Positions 17,871-27,248 of a stretch of DNA of 64,000 nt are shown one piece after another; position 1 is the first letter of the stretch; each line of letters opens with the position of its first letter. The notes beneath the pieces were generated by a model. The model searched no databases. It saw only the letters and a list, made by a program, of their open reading frames with translations, and was not told where the DNA came from. Source of the stretch: Nakamurella lactea DSM 19367 (GTDB taxonomy: Bacteria; Actinomycetota; Actinomycetes; Mycobacteriales; Nakamurellaceae); the NCBI RefSeq assembly GCF_000426645.1, contig NZ_AUFT01000012.1:186001-250000 (forward strand). The letters are read 5' to 3'. Both the position numbers and the translations under genes were made by a program.

Positions 17871-19085
17871 GTGACGACAGGTGCGGTCGCGGCCGGCGGC
17901 GTATGGGCCGACGTGGTCGGGCAGGAAGCGGCGATCGAGGAGCTGACGGCGGCGGTCGCCGCCACCCACGGCGATCCGGGCGTTCCGGCCGCCGCGATGA
18001 CGCACGCCTGGCTGTTCACCGGCCCGCCCGGCTCCGGCCGGTCCACCGCGGCGAAGGCCTTCGCCGCCGCGCTGCAGTGCGCCGACCGCGGCTGCGGCGA
18101 GTGCACGCACTGCCGCACGGTGCTGCACGGCACCCACGCCGATGTCCGCACCGTGGTGCCCGAGGGGCTGACGATCTCGGTCAAGGAGATGCGCGCCGTC
18201 GTTCAGTTGGCCTCCCGGCGGCCGGCCACCGCGCGCCGGCAGATCGTGCTGATCGAGGACGCCGACCGGCTCACCGAGAGCGCCGCCAACGCACTGCTCA
18301 AGGCGGTCGAGGAACCACCGCCGTACACGGTCTTCCTGCTCTGCGCGCCGTCCACCCACCCGGAGGACGTGTCGGTCACCATCAGGTCCCGCTGCCGGGT
18401 GCTCAACCTGCGCACCCCGTCGGTGCCGGCGATCGCCGAGGTGCTGGCCCGGCGGGACGGTGTCGATCCCGAGACCGCGACCTGGGCGGCATCGGTCTCC
18501 GGCGGACACGTAGGGCGGGCCCGCCGGCTGGCCAGGGACGGCGACGCCCGCGAACAGCGGGCCAGGATCCTGGCGGTGCCGGGCGCGCTGCGCTCCCTCG
18601 GCGACGTGTTCGCCGAGTCCGGTGAACTGCTCGAGGCGGCCAAGGCCGAGGCCAGGTCGATGGCCGATGGCCGGGACGCGACCGAGATCGAGGAACTCAA
18701 GGTCGCGCTCGGTGCCGGCGGCACCGGCAAGGGGGCGGCGGGCGCCGCCCGCGGATCGGTCGGCGCAGTGCGCGAGCTGGAGCGTCGGCAGAAGTCGCGG
18801 GCGACCAGGACCGAGCGGGACGTGCTGGACCGGGCACTGATCGACCTGTCCGGCTTCTACCGGGATGTGATCGTTCGGGCGGTGGGCGCGCGGGTGCCGC
18901 TGACCAACCCGGACCTGACGGCCGACGTCGATACTGCCGCGAGCCGGTTCGGTGCCACCGGCGCGCTGCGTCGGCTGGACGCCGTGCTCGCCTGCCGCGA
19001 GGCCATCGAACTGAATGTGAAACCGCAGATCGCGGTGGAGGCGTTGATGACGGTGCTGGCGGGTATCGGCGAGCCTGCCCGCTGA
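17871..19085 (+). CDS. holB: DNA polymerase III subunit delta' (clamp loader)
   Basis: A 404-residue clamp-loader subunit that helps load the beta sliding clamp. An AAA+ fold is visible: WADVVGQEAAIEEL at the N-terminus, a P-loop-like GPPGSGRST at residues 51-59 with Arg in place of the P-loop Lys, a zinc module (Cys70, 75, 78, 81), and the KAVEEPP and RSRC motifs; SRC contributes the arginine finger to a neighbouring subunit. The altered P-loop fits the non-ATPase role of delta'. GTG 17871 was chosen because it begins the conserved domain shortly downstream. The next gene is the PSP1 protein; the holB-ricT order is widely conserved in Gram-positive bacteria and supports both calls. Confidence 0.93.
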   Translation: MTTGAVAAGGVWADVVGQEAAIEELTAAVAATHGDPGVPAAAMTHAWLFTGPPGSGRSTAAKAFAAALQCADRGCGECTHCRTVLHGTHADVRTVVPEGLTISVKEMRAVVQLASRRPATARRQIVLIEDADRLTESAANALLKAVEEPPPYTVFLLCAPSTHPEDVSVTIRSRCRVLNLRTPSVPAIAEVLARRDGVDPETATWAASVSGGHVGRARRLARDGDAREQRARILAVPGALRSLGDVFAESGELLEAAKAEARSMADGRDATEIEELKVALGAGGTGKGAAGAARGSVGAVRELERRQKSRATRTERDVLDRALIDLSGFYRDVIVRAVGARVPLTNPDLTADVDTAASRFGATGALRRLDAVLACREAIELNVKPQIAVEALMTVLAGIGEPAR

Positions 19086-19119
19086 CCACCTCGCCGGTGC
19101 CGACGTAGGGTGGGTGGCC

Positions 19120-19935
19120 ATGGGGATGCTCTGCGCGGTGACCTTCAGCCCGAAGGGGCAGTTGCACTACGCCGACCCCGGCGATCTGCGGCCGGAGGTG
19201 GGCCAACACGTCCTGCTGCCCACCGACCACGGCGCCGTTGCGGCCCAGGTGATGTGGGCCGCCGAGTACTCGGCCGAGGACACCGACGGCTTCCCGCGGC
19301 TGCTCGGGATGGCGACCGACGCCGATCTGGCCGCCACCGAGAGCACCCGCCGGACCAAGGCGCGGACCATGGTGGCGACCCGCAAGCTGGTCCGCGAGCA
19401 CCAGCTCGAGATGAAGGTGATCGCGGTCGATCCGCAGCCCGACGAGGGCAAGATCGTCATCTTCTACACGGCGCCGGAGACGGTGGATTTCCGCTCGCTG
19501 CTGCGCGACCTGTCGGCCACCCTGGACAGCCGGGTCGAACTGCGGCAGCTGCCCGCCCGCGATGCGGTGCGGGTGACCGGAGCGATCGGTTCCTGCGGTC
19601 GGGACACCTGCTGTTCGACGTTCCTCAAGGACTACGAGCCGATCACCCTGGCGATGGCCCGCGACCAGGACCTGCCGGCGAACCCGATGCGGATCTCCGG
19701 CGCCTGCGGCCGGTTGATGTGCTGCCTGAAGTACGAGCACCCGCTGTACCAGGAGTTCAAGCGGACCGCGCCGGCCATCGGGGAGCGGGTGCAGACGCCG
19801 GAGGGCGACGGCGTGGTGGTCGGGCACTCGGTGCCGCGGGAGTCGCTGGTGATCAAGCTGTCCGCCGACGGGTCGAGTCACGTCTGCCCGAAGGCGTCGG
19901 TCTGTTCGGCCCGCAAGGCGTACGACTCGCGCTGA
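19120..19935 (+). CDS. ricT: PSP1-domain protein (RicT/YaaT family)
   Basis: A 271-residue PSP1-domain protein. In Bacillus subtilis the homologue is part of the Y-complex (RicA/F/T) that modulates RNase Y and mRNA maturation; whether this role holds in actinobacteria is unknown. The diagnostic Cys-rich C-terminal block is present: GSCGRDTCCSTFLKDYEP and GACGRLMCCLKYEHPLYQEF, giving six or more cysteines that can bind metal or an Fe-S cluster. ATG 19120 is 9 bases after GTAGGG; GTG 19114 is too close to that box. It follows holB after 34 bases, likely the same operon. Confidence 0.9.
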   Translation: MGMLCAVTFSPKGQLHYADPGDLRPEVGQHVLLPTDHGAVAAQVMWAAEYSAEDTDGFPRLLGMATDADLAATESTRRTKARTMVATRKLVREHQLEMKVIAVDPQPDEGKIVIFYTAPETVDFRSLLRDLSATLDSRVELRQLPARDAVRVTGAIGSCGRDTCCSTFLKDYEPITLAMARDQDLPANPMRISGACGRLMCCLKYEHPLYQEFKRTAPAIGERVQTPEGDGVVVGHSVPRESLVIKLSADGSSHVCPKASVCSARKAYDSR

Positions 19936-20264
19936 AGGCGCCGTTCGTCCGGTTCGACGTCTCCGGAGAATCGTCCGATCGGCGCAGCGTCGGCGTGTCG
20001 TCGACTACCCTCGGTTGCGCGATTCGGCCGCTTTTTCCGATCCCGACCCGCAGATTTCCGGACATTCACGGACTTTTCGCGAAGTTCTTACGTACACAGC
20101 ACAACGTTGCAGAGTTGAGATGTGTCAATACGCAACCTCTACCACCCCTGCGGCGTATCTATAGATGTGTCGGCCTGTCGGGCCGGCGCCGAGTCCTGCG
20201 GTAGTGAGCGACGTATGTCGGGTGCAGCGCCCGCCGGGGGACCGCCATCGAATGTGGGATACAG
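19936..20264. other. 329-bp intergenic region before the L,D-transpeptidase
   Basis: No gene is supported here. The right half is noticeably AT-richer (around 20030-20170) with runs such as TTTTTCCG, TTCTTACG and CTATAGATG, so it probably holds the promoter of the downstream lipoprotein gene. I could not fix a -35/-10 pair with confidence, and no clear hairpin terminator after ricT was recognised. Confidence 0.5.
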
Positions 20265-21635
20265 ATGAAGCGGATTCGAACGTTCGGCGTCACCGCCGTG
20301 ATCGCCGCGGCCGCGTTGCTGCTGGCCGGGTGCAGCGGTGACGCCGGTTCGGCGACCCCGGCAGGCAACGGTGCGCCGCCGGCCTCTTCCGTCGCCGGAT
20401 CGACCGCGCCGTCGACGTCGTCCACCGCCGGCTCGGCGACCGCACCGATCACCGTCACCGACCCGACCGCCGACACGCAGCAGGGCACGGACGCATCAGA
20501 CCCGGCGACCTCGTCCAGCGTGCAGACCACCCGAACCACCACCACGAAGCCGAAGCCGAAGTCGGCAACCGTCACCGCTAGCCCGGCCTTCGGCACCGAC
20601 GAGCTCAACCCGCTGGATCCGATGAAGCTGACGGTGAAGGGCGGCAAGATCGCCACCCTCGCGGTGTATGCGGAGGACGGTTCGAAGATCGCCGGCAAAC
20701 TGTCGGCCGATCGCACCGGTTGGACCTCGGATCAGCGGCTCCGTTACGGCGGCACCTATCACGCGAAGGGGACGGCCACCGGGGCCCCGGGCAGCGCGAC
20801 CACCAAGATCGACGGGATCTGGACGACCTTCGATCCGCCCACCCAGACCACCAGGATCTCGCCCGGGGACGGCGCGCTGGTCGGGGTCGCGGCGCCGATC
20901 ATCATCCGGTTCGGCGCCTGCATCGCCGATCACGCCGACGTGGAGAAGCACGTCACCGTCACCACCGATCCGAAGGTGACGCTGCGCGGCACCTGGATCC
21001 AGCACGACGGCGACCAGTGTCGCTCGCTCGACCTGCGGCCGGCCGACTTCTGGCCGGAGGGCACCAAGGTGCACGTCTCGGTCGATCTGCTCGGCATCGA
21101 GGTGTCCGACGGGCTCTACGGCGCCCGGGAGACCGCGACCAGTGACTTCACCATCGGCCGCAACCGGGTGACCTACGCCAACCCGCAGGACAAGCGGCTG
21201 ATCGTCAAGGAGGACGGCAAGGTCGTTGCCGACTACCCGACCTCGATGGGCAGTGGCGACGACGTCGGCGATCCGCACCGGGTGACCCGCTCCGGCATCC
21301 ACGTGGTGACCGGCAAGGAAGCCGACAAGAAGATGACCAGCGAGCGGTACCACTACAAAGACCTGCCCGAGCCCTGGGCGGTGCGGATCAGCAACAACGG
21401 CGAGTTCATCCATCAGAACATGGAGACGATCGATGTGCAGGGCATCCAGAATGTCAGCCACGGTTGCCTGAACCTGTCCGACGTCAACGCCAAGGCGTAC
21501 TTCGAGAAGGCGATGTACGGCGACCCGGTGGTGATCACCGGGACGAGCGTGCAACTCGGGCCGTCCGACGGCGACATCTACGACTGGGCGATCCCGTTCA
21601 GCGAATGGCATTCGCTGAACACCGCCAGTTCCTGA
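20265..21635 (+). CDS. L,D-transpeptidase lipoprotein (YkuD, LdtMt2-like)
   Basis: Forms 3-3 cross-links in peptidoglycan. The 456-residue precursor has a lipoprotein signal peptide with lipobox LAGC (Cys23 lipidated). A long Ala/Thr/Ser/Pro linker (about 25-105) follows, then beta-rich Ig-like domains (about 110-300) and the C-terminal YkuD catalytic domain. The family motif is intact: His383 in FIHQN and Cys401 in SHGCLNLS, spaced 18 residues as in LdtMt2. The Cys is the nucleophile attacking the tetrapeptide donor stem; the domain is sensitive to carbapenems in relatives. ATG 20265 starts just before the lipoprotein signal. It is followed by a strong terminator shared with the convergent ABC genes. 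Confidence 0.95.
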   Translation: MKRIRTFGVTAVIAAAALLLAGCSGDAGSATPAGNGAPPASSVAGSTAPSTSSTAGSATAPITVTDPTADTQQGTDASDPATSSSVQTTRTTTTKPKPKSATVTASPAFGTDELNPLDPMKLTVKGGKIATLAVYAEDGSKIAGKLSADRTGWTSDQRLRYGGTYHAKGTATGAPGSATTKIDGIWTTFDPPTQTTRISPGDGALVGVAAPIIIRFGACIADHADVEKHVTVTTDPKVTLRGTWIQHDGDQCRSLDLRPADFWPEGTKVHVSVDLLGIEVSDGLYGARETATSDFTIGRNRVTYANPQDKRLIVKEDGKVVADYPTSMGSGDDVGDPHRVTRSGIHVVTGKEADKKMTSERYHYKDLPEPWAVRISNNGEFIHQNMETIDVQGIQNVSHGCLNLSDVNAKAYFEKAMYGDPVVITGTSVQLGPSDGDIYDWAIPFSEWHSLNTASS

Positions 21636-21669
21636 TCGCGGCGTAACCCCGTCCACTGACCTTTCCCCT

Positions 21670-21706
21670 GGTGGTGGTCGCGACCCCGGTGGTCGCGGCC
21701 ACCACC
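21670..21706. terminator. Bidirectional terminator
   Basis: GGTGGTGGTCGCG (21670-21682) pairs with CGCGGCCACCACC (21694-21706), a 13-bp stem with one G-T wobble and an 11-nt loop. It lies between the convergent transpeptidase (+) and ABC permease (-) genes. Confidence 0.8.
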
Positions 21707-21736
21707 GATTTCGTTGGCAGCCGGTAGCAGGGACCG

Positions 21737-24172
21737 TCATTCCGCGCGCAGTGCCGCCGCGCTGCTGGACCGAGCTGCCCAGCCGGCCGGCGCCAGCGCT
21801 CCGAGCGCGGCGATCAGCAGCCCGCCGAGCAGCAGCAGCGCGATCACCGGTGCGCCGTAGACGGACAGCTGTCCTTGGGTCAACACCGCGCCCGCCGCGC
21901 CGCCCATCATCGGCACGATGGCATGGTGCAGCAGCACCCCGACCGGGACTCCCAGCGCGCCGGCGACCAAACCGGTCCAACAGACCGAGGTGAGCACCAC
22001 GGCGACGGTCTGCCGCGGCGTCATCCCCAATGACTTGAACACGCCGAGATCCCTGACCCGTTCCCGGGTTTCCAGCAGCACGGTGTTCAGCACGCCGATG
22101 CCGGCGACGAGCATCAACATCGTCGTCAGCAGAGCGGCAACGGCGTTCATGGTGACCAGCACCGACGACGAACCGTCCCTGGCGGCGTGCGCATCCGCAC
22201 CCAGGCCCGTCACCGATCCGTTCAATGCCTGCAGGTAAGCGCCCAGATCGGTGCCGGGCTGCAGGTCCACCAGGAAACGCTGCGGTGCACTGTCCACCCC
22301 CAGTGGGGGAAGGACCGACGCGTCGGTATAGATCTGCATCCCGTCGTGGGAGAGGTCGAAGACCTCGCCGACCACCGTGACCACCGTCGAGCGGCCGGCC
22401 AACGACAGCGTCAGCCGGTCGCCGACCGAGGCACCGGCCGCATTCAGGGCGTGGGTCGGTAGCACCGCTTCGCCGGGAGAGCCGGTCAGCCAGTGCCCGG
22501 CCACCATTTGATGGGCTGTGAACAGACTGTTACCGCTGATGGCGACTATCGAGGTGCCACCGGTCAGGCCGGAGACGCCGACTTCGGCCTCGGTGATGGC
22601 GAACTGCTGCCGGGTGCCGGGTGTCGAGGTGATGGCTGCCGCAACGGCGGCGGAATCGGCCAGCACCCGGTCGCCGGTTGCCGGGATCGGGCCGCCGGGC
22701 GCGGACGGTCCGCCGGCCCCGCCGGGTTCTGCCGTGGCAGCGAACTCGGCACCGGGGCCGACCTCCACCGCGGCCCCGGACAGCGGGTCGCGGCTGTGTT
22801 GCACTGCGGTCAGCGACGACATCAGGCCGACGGCGAAGGTCAGGCAGACCGCGCCGCAGAAGACGGTGGCGGCCATCGACAGTGAGCGCGTCGGACGCCG
22901 GAACGGCCCGCCGAGCCCCAGGCTGAGCGGTCGCGGTATCGGCAGGGCACCGAGCGCCCGCTGCACCCGTTGCCCGCGCGCGGTCGGGGAGGTGCGGCCG
23001 CCCTGGCGCAGGACGTCCACCGCAGGCCGGCCGGCCACCCGCAGGGCCGGCAGCACCGCGGCCAGCGCCACCAGTAGCAGGGCGGCCGCCGGTACCGACG
23101 CGATCACCCACACCGGCAGTCCCAGTTCGGCCGCACCGTAGGTCTGTTCGATCTCGCCGAGCACCGGCCGGGCGAGGACGGCGGCGAGCGCCGCTCCCAC
23201 CGCCACCCCGATGACGGCCGGGATCAGCGACTGCACCAGATAACTGCGGGCCACCTGCCCTGGGGTGAACCCGTTCGCCTTCAGGATGCCGATCCGCCGG
23301 CTCGCGGCGCCGACCGCGCCGCCGACCACGATCCCGATCACCAGCACCGACATCACCATGGCGATCACCCCGAAGGCGATGACGAACGGCACGAACGCCG
23401 CCGAGTTCGCCGTCAACAGCTCACGCAGTGCAAGGTACGACTGCGATCCGGTCAGCGCTGACGGCGGCAGCGTTGCGGCGACGCGGGACTGGTCCGCCGA
23501 GAGTTGCCCGGCCGTGTCGGCTTGCGTGAAGCGGTAGAGCATCTGCTGGTCGGGGGACCGGCCGGCGCCGGTCAGTGCTGCCACCGTCGCCGGGGTCACC
23601 CAGCCGTCGGCGCTGTTCGTCACCGATCGGGCCAGGCCCACCACCGTCAGCGCGGTCGCACCGCCGGATGTCGAGGCCGTCAGCCGGACGCCGAGCCTGA
23701 CCGAAACGTCCTCCTGCAGGTTGATCACGACCTCGCCGGGGCCGGTGGCCCACCGCCCCGCGACCACCGAAACTGCGTCAACCGTCCCGTCCGGATCAGC
23801 CCGGCCGGACAGCGTCATCGGTCCGAAGTCGAATCCGCTTGGCGGCCCGGAACCCGGGCCGGAGCCGGTGTTCTCACCCATTCGTAGCTCCACCGTGGCG
23901 ATGGGGAACGGGCCGGCGGCGGCGCTGACACCGTCGATCGAGGCGGTGGCCGCGAGTTCTTGCGGTGTCACCGATGCACCGTCGAAGTCCATCCGCAGGT
24001 GGGCGCCGTGCTGATCGGAGAAGGCGCGCTCGAACGGTGCCGACGAGGCCAACAACAGGCCGATGCCCAGTACCGACGCGGTCACCGACACCATGGTGGT
24101 CAGCAGCAGTACCGCGCTCTGCAGCCACCGCCGGCGCACCCCGGAGCGGACCACCCGGCCGAGGGCAGTCAT
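21737..24172 (-). CDS. FtsX/MacB-type ABC transporter permease
   Basis: An 811-residue permease with two FtsX modules: an N-terminal anchor helix, a large extracytoplasmic domain (about 45-250), three helices, a short cytoplasmic link, a second anchor helix and extracytoplasmic domain (about 430-680), and three final helices (ending GWAARSSSAAALRAE). Such permeases act mechanically in lipoprotein or peptide-antibiotic export or sensing rather than bulk transport. ATG 24172 overlaps the ATPase stop by 4 bases (ATGA), so the two are co-translated. The divergent two-component system next door suggests that this pair is its regulated output, as in peptide-resistance modules. The extracytoplasmic loops contain Gly/Pro-rich variable stretches. 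Confidence 0.9.
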   Translation of the reverse strand: MTALGRVVRSGVRRRWLQSAVLLLTTMVSVTASVLGIGLLLASSAPFERAFSDQHGAHLRMDFDGASVTPQELAATASIDGVSAAAGPFPIATVELRMGENTGSGPGSGPPSGFDFGPMTLSGRADPDGTVDAVSVVAGRWATGPGEVVINLQEDVSVRLGVRLTASTSGGATALTVVGLARSVTNSADGWVTPATVAALTGAGRSPDQQMLYRFTQADTAGQLSADQSRVAATLPPSALTGSQSYLALRELLTANSAAFVPFVIAFGVIAMVMSVLVIGIVVGGAVGAASRRIGILKANGFTPGQVARSYLVQSLIPAVIGVAVGAALAAVLARPVLGEIEQTYGAAELGLPVWVIASVPAAALLLVALAAVLPALRVAGRPAVDVLRQGGRTSPTARGQRVQRALGALPIPRPLSLGLGGPFRRPTRSLSMAATVFCGAVCLTFAVGLMSSLTAVQHSRDPLSGAAVEVGPGAEFAATAEPGGAGGPSAPGGPIPATGDRVLADSAAVAAAITSTPGTRQQFAITEAEVGVSGLTGGTSIVAISGNSLFTAHQMVAGHWLTGSPGEAVLPTHALNAAGASVGDRLTLSLAGRSTVVTVVGEVFDLSHDGMQIYTDASVLPPLGVDSAPQRFLVDLQPGTDLGAYLQALNGSVTGLGADAHAARDGSSSVLVTMNAVAALLTTMLMLVAGIGVLNTVLLETRERVRDLGVFKSLGMTPRQTVAVVLTSVCWTGLVAGALGVPVGVLLHHAIVPMMGGAAGAVLTQGQLSVYGAPVIALLLLGGLLIAALGALAPAGWAARSSSAAALRAE

Positions 24173-24864
24173 CGGGTGGCCGTCGCGGCGTCGCTGGTGA
24201 TCCGGCCGTCGACCAGCTCGACGGTGCGCCCGGTGACCGATCCGGCCAGTGCCAGGTCGTGCGTCACCAGCACCACGGTCTGTCCGCGAGAGTTGATATC
24301 CCGCAACAGCTCTGCCACGTCGGCGCCGGCGGCGGTGTCCAGTGCACCGGTCGGTTCGTCGGCCAGCAGCAGGGCCGGCCGGTTGACCAGCGCCCTGGCG
24401 ATCGCGACCCGCTGACGCTCGCCGCCGGATAGCCGGCCGGGGTACGCGCCGCGAAGGTCATCGATGTTCAGCTGCCGCAACAGCTCGGTGGTCCGGTCGT
24501 TCGCCTGGCCGCGAGGCGTCCCGGCCAACTGGGCGGGCAGCAGCACGTTGTCCAGCACCGTCAGGTCGTCCAGCAGGTTGAAGAACTGGAACACCATGCC
24601 GACCGCGGTGCGCCGGTACCGGGCAGATCCCGCCTCGCCCAGCGCATCGACCCGCACGCCGCCCACCGTCACCGTGCCTGCCGTCGGCCGGTCCAGTCCG
24701 GCGAGCAGGTTCAGCAGGGTGGATTTGCCGCTGCCGGACGGGCCGAGGACCGCGACGGACTCGCCGCTGCGGATGGTCAGCGTCACGGAGTCCAGGCCGG
24801 CGCCGCTGTCGTCGTAGCGTTTGGCGACGTCGCGAATCTCGACCAGCACGGTGGGATTGATCAT
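24169..24864 (-). CDS. ABC transporter ATPase (LolD/MacB-like)
   Basis: A 231-residue ATPase partner of the adjacent permease. All motifs are intact: Walker [11 protein letters not shown]-loop GMVFQFFNLLDDLTVLDNVLLP, signature LSGGERQRVAIARAL, Walker B ALLLADEPTGALDTAAG and H-loop VLVTHD. The FQFFNLL and DEPTGALD strings are hallmarks of the MacB/LolD subfamily. ATG 24864 begins MINPTVLVEIRDVAKRY. Divergent from the histidine-kinase gene, with about 170 bp between the two starts. Confidence 0.93.
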   Translation of the reverse strand: MINPTVLVEIRDVAKRYDDSGAGLDSVTLTIRSGESVAVLGPSGSGKSTLLNLLAGLDRPTAGTVTVGGVRVDALGEAGSARYRRTAVGMVFQFFNLLDDLTVLDNVLLPAQLAGTPRGQANDRTTELLRQLNIDDLRGAYPGRLSGGERQRVAIARALVNRPALLLADEPTGALDTAAGADVAELLRDINSRGQTVVLVTHDLALAGSVTGRTVELVDGRITSDAATATR

Positions 24865-25035
24865 GGTGCGAAGGCTAGGAACTTCGGGCGGCCGGACACA
24901 TCGCCCGCGGTGACGATCATGACTACCGCTCCGGGACGAGCTGCGGTGCCGTCATCCCTGCGAGGTACGCCGCCGGCGGGCACCGTCAGCCTCGGGGATG
25001 ACGCGGTAGACGGGCCGACCCGTCACAATGGATCG

Positions 25036-26337
25036 ATGGACCGAGCGGCGATCGTCCGGCGGGCACAGGCGGCCGTCGTCGCGCTCCGGCGCCGCACCGA
25101 TGACCTTCCGAGACTCTCCCGCTGGGCCTGGGCCGCCGACGTCTCGATCGCAGTGGTGCTGGCGGCCGCCACCTATTACAGCGCCGTCAACCCGACGACG
25201 CCGTCCGAAGACGGCCCGCTGCCGATCGGCCTGCCCGGGGTGTGGCCGGGAGTCCCGACCCCACCGATCACACCTGACCTGTGGGCTCGGGACCATGCTC
25301 CGATCGCGGTGCTGGTCCTGGCCGCCGTCTGCACCCTGCCGCTGGCGCTGCGCCGTCGGTACCCGCTGGCCGGGTTCTGGTCGGTACTCGTGCTGACGGT
25401 GCTGTTCCACGCCGAGTACGACACCGGAGTCAGTCCGGACGCCACCGCCATGTTCACCTTCACCGCCTGCCTGCTGGCCGGCTACAGCGCCGTCCGGTAC
25501 AGCCCGTTCCGCAACGCCGCGCTCGCCAGCATCGCCGCCGGCACGCTGCTGATCCTCAGCCTGTACGAGACCAACGTGCCCGAGATCGCCCCCGGGTACG
25601 TGCCGTTCTTCGTATTGCTCGTCGTTGCGTTGGCGGCCAACGCAATTCACGGCTGGAAGCAACGATTGCGGGCTGCCCAGGCGCAGACCCTGGCGAGTAC
25701 CACCAGGGCTGTCGAGCGGGAGCGCTCGCGGATCGCCAGGGATCTGCACGACGTGGTGACCCACCACGTCAACGTGATGCTGATCCAGGCCGGCGCCGCC
25801 CGCACCGTGATGAACGCCGAGCCGGAGCAGGCACGGCAGCTGCTGCTGTCGGTCGAGGCCGGCGGACGGGAGGCGATGGCCGAACTGCGGGACGTGATGG
25901 GTCTGTTGCGCTCGTCGAACGACGAGGATGACGCGGACCTGGTCCCGCAGCCGGGCCTTGAACAGCTGGACGCTCTGGCCGAGCGGATGCGCTCCGCCGG
26001 AGTTCCGGTGGAGCTGTCGGTGGTCGGCGAACCCGTTGCGCTGCCGGCCGGTGCCGACCTGGCCGCCTACCGGGTCGTGCAGGAGGCGCTGACCAATATC
26101 GTCAAGCACGCCGACGGTGCGCGGGCAAGGGTGACGGTCGAATATCGAGACCGGCAGGTCAGGGTCCAGGTCGCCGACAGCGGCGGAAACCGTTCCGCCA
26201 CAGCGGATGACGGTGGCGGTCGGGGCCTGATCGGGCTTCGGGAACGGCTGGCCGTGTACAGCGGGATCCTGTCCGTCGGGCCGGTGTCCGGCGGCGGCTT
26301 CCAGGTCTGCGCCGAGATTCCCACGGGGGTCACGTGA
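25036..26337 (+). CDS. Sensor histidine kinase (HisKA_3, DesK/NarX-like)
   Basis: A 433-residue membrane sensor with about five hydrophobic segments in residues 30-210. These are followed by a HisKA_3 dimerisation domain, ERSRIARDLHDVVTHHVN, whose phospho-acceptor is His238. The HATPase domain carries ALTNIVKHA (N-box) and GGGRGLIGLRERL (G-box). It would phosphorylate the response regulator encoded immediately downstream. ATG 25036 was preferred because the frame upstream (from GTG 24910) is low-complexity and overlaps the promoter region; the longer form cannot be excluded. Its stop overlaps the regulator's GTG start. The divergent MacB-like ABC genes are likely targets. Confidence 0.9.
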   Translation: MDRAAIVRRAQAAVVALRRRTDDLPRLSRWAWAADVSIAVVLAAATYYSAVNPTTPSEDGPLPIGLPGVWPGVPTPPITPDLWARDHAPIAVLVLAAVCTLPLALRRRYPLAGFWSVLVLTVLFHAEYDTGVSPDATAMFTFTACLLAGYSAVRYSPFRNAALASIAAGTLLILSLYETNVPEIAPGYVPFFVLLVVALAANAIHGWKQRLRAAQAQTLASTTRAVERERSRIARDLHDVVTHHVNVMLIQAGAARTVMNAEPEQARQLLLSVEAGGREAMAELRDVMGLLRSSNDEDDADLVPQPGLEQLDALAERMRSAGVPVELSVVGEPVALPAGADLAAYRVVQEALTNIVKHADGARARVTVEYRDRQVRVQVADSGGNRSATADDGGGRGLIGLRERLAVYSGILSVGPVSGGGFQVCAEIPTGVT

Positions 26338-26369
26338 ACGGCGGTGACGTGAACGGCGGTGACGTGAAC
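26334..26369 (+). repeat. 15-bp tandem repeat creating three in-frame GTG starts
   Basis: GTGAACGGCGGTGAC occurs at 26334-26348 and 26349-26363, and a third partial copy (GTGAAC) begins at 26364. Each copy supplies an in-frame GTG and adds the residues VNGGD to the regulator's N-terminus, ahead of the receiver domain. Confidence 0.9.
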
Positions 26370-27053
26370 GAGCAAGTACGGGTGGTGATCGCCGACGACC
26401 AGGCGTTGGTCCGTTCCGGATTCGGGATGATCCTGCGGGCCGGCGGGATCGAGGTGGTCGGTGAGGCCGGCACCGGCGAGGAGTCCATCGAGGTGGTCCG
26501 ACGCACCGTGCCGGACGTGGTGCTGATGGACATTCGGATGCCGGAGCTGGATGGGCTGGAGGCCACCAGGCGCATCCTGCAGGGCCATTCGAGCCCGCCC
26601 AGGATCATCATCCTGACCACCTTCGACCTCGACCGGTACGTCTATGCGGCGCTGCGGGCCGGTGCCAGCGGATTCCTGCTCAAGGACGTGAGTCCGGAAC
26701 ATCTGGTGGCCGCGGTCCGGCTGGTGCGTACCGGTGATGCGCTGCTGTCCCCGGCCATCACCCGTCGGCTGGTCGAACGGTTCGCCAGCCGCGATGCCGG
26801 GGAGCCGGGCCTGCGTCGCGACCTGTCCGCCCTCACCCCGCGCGAGCTGCAGGTACTGCAGTCGCTGGCCGGCGGGCTGAGCAATGCCGAACTTGCCGGC
26901 GGGTTCCACCTCAGCGAGGCGACCGTGAAGACACACGTGGCCCGGATCCTGTCCAAGCTGCAGCTCCGGGACCGGGCGCAGGCGGTGGTGATGGCCTACG
27001 AGAGCGGGCTGGTGACGCCGGGCGATCAAGCGCAGTCGGCAGGTGAGCGGTGA
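26334..27053 (+). CDS. Response regulator, NarL/LuxR family
   Basis: A 239-residue regulator. The receiver domain has the acidic pair D21-D22, phospho-Asp66 in VLMDIRMPELDG, and the conserved Thr (ILTTFD) and Lys (LLKDVSP). The C-terminal LuxR helix-turn-helix reads LTPRELQVLQSLAGGLSNAELAGGFHLSEATVKTHVARILSKL. The 5' end is unusual: a 15-bp unit GTGAACGGCGGTGAC is repeated so that three in-frame GTG codons (26334, 26349, 26364) could each start translation. The first overlaps the kinase stop (GTGA). Cognate partner of the upstream kinase. Confidence 0.93.
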   Translation: MNGGDVNGGDVNEQVRVVIADDQALVRSGFGMILRAGGIEVVGEAGTGEESIEVVRRTVPDVVLMDIRMPELDGLEATRRILQGHSSPPRIIILTTFDLDRYVYAALRAGASGFLLKDVSPEHLVAAVRLVRTGDALLSPAITRRLVERFASRDAGEPGLRRDLSALTPRELQVLQSLAGGLSNAELAGGFHLSEATVKTHVARILSKLQLRDRAQAVVMAYESGLVTPGDQAQSAGER

Positions 27054-27137
27054 GCGACCAGTGGTCCGTCGCGTCACGGCCCGGACAAGGCACCGGTCCT
27101 GAGCGGCTAGACTCTTCGACGGTGCGCTACGCACCAG

Positions 27138-27213
27138 GCCGCCTTAGCTCAGTCGGTAGAGCATCTCACTCGTAATGAGAAGGTCTGGGGTTCGATTCCC
27201 CAAGGCGGCTCCA
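27138..27213 (+). tRNA. tRNA-Thr (anticodon CGT)
   Basis: A complete cloverleaf: acceptor stem GCCGCCT/AGGCGGC (27138-27144 with 27203-27209), D-arm with AGTCGGTAGA, anticodon stem TCTCA/TGAGA around loop CTCGTAA (anticodon CGT, reading ACG), T-arm GGGGTTCGATTCCCC, discriminator T at 27210 and an encoded CCA (27211-27213). A TAGACT hexamer at 27108-27113 is a plausible -10. Confidence 0.95.
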
Positions 27214-27248
27214 GCATGGAAGGCCCCGACCGGTCTACTGACCCGAGG

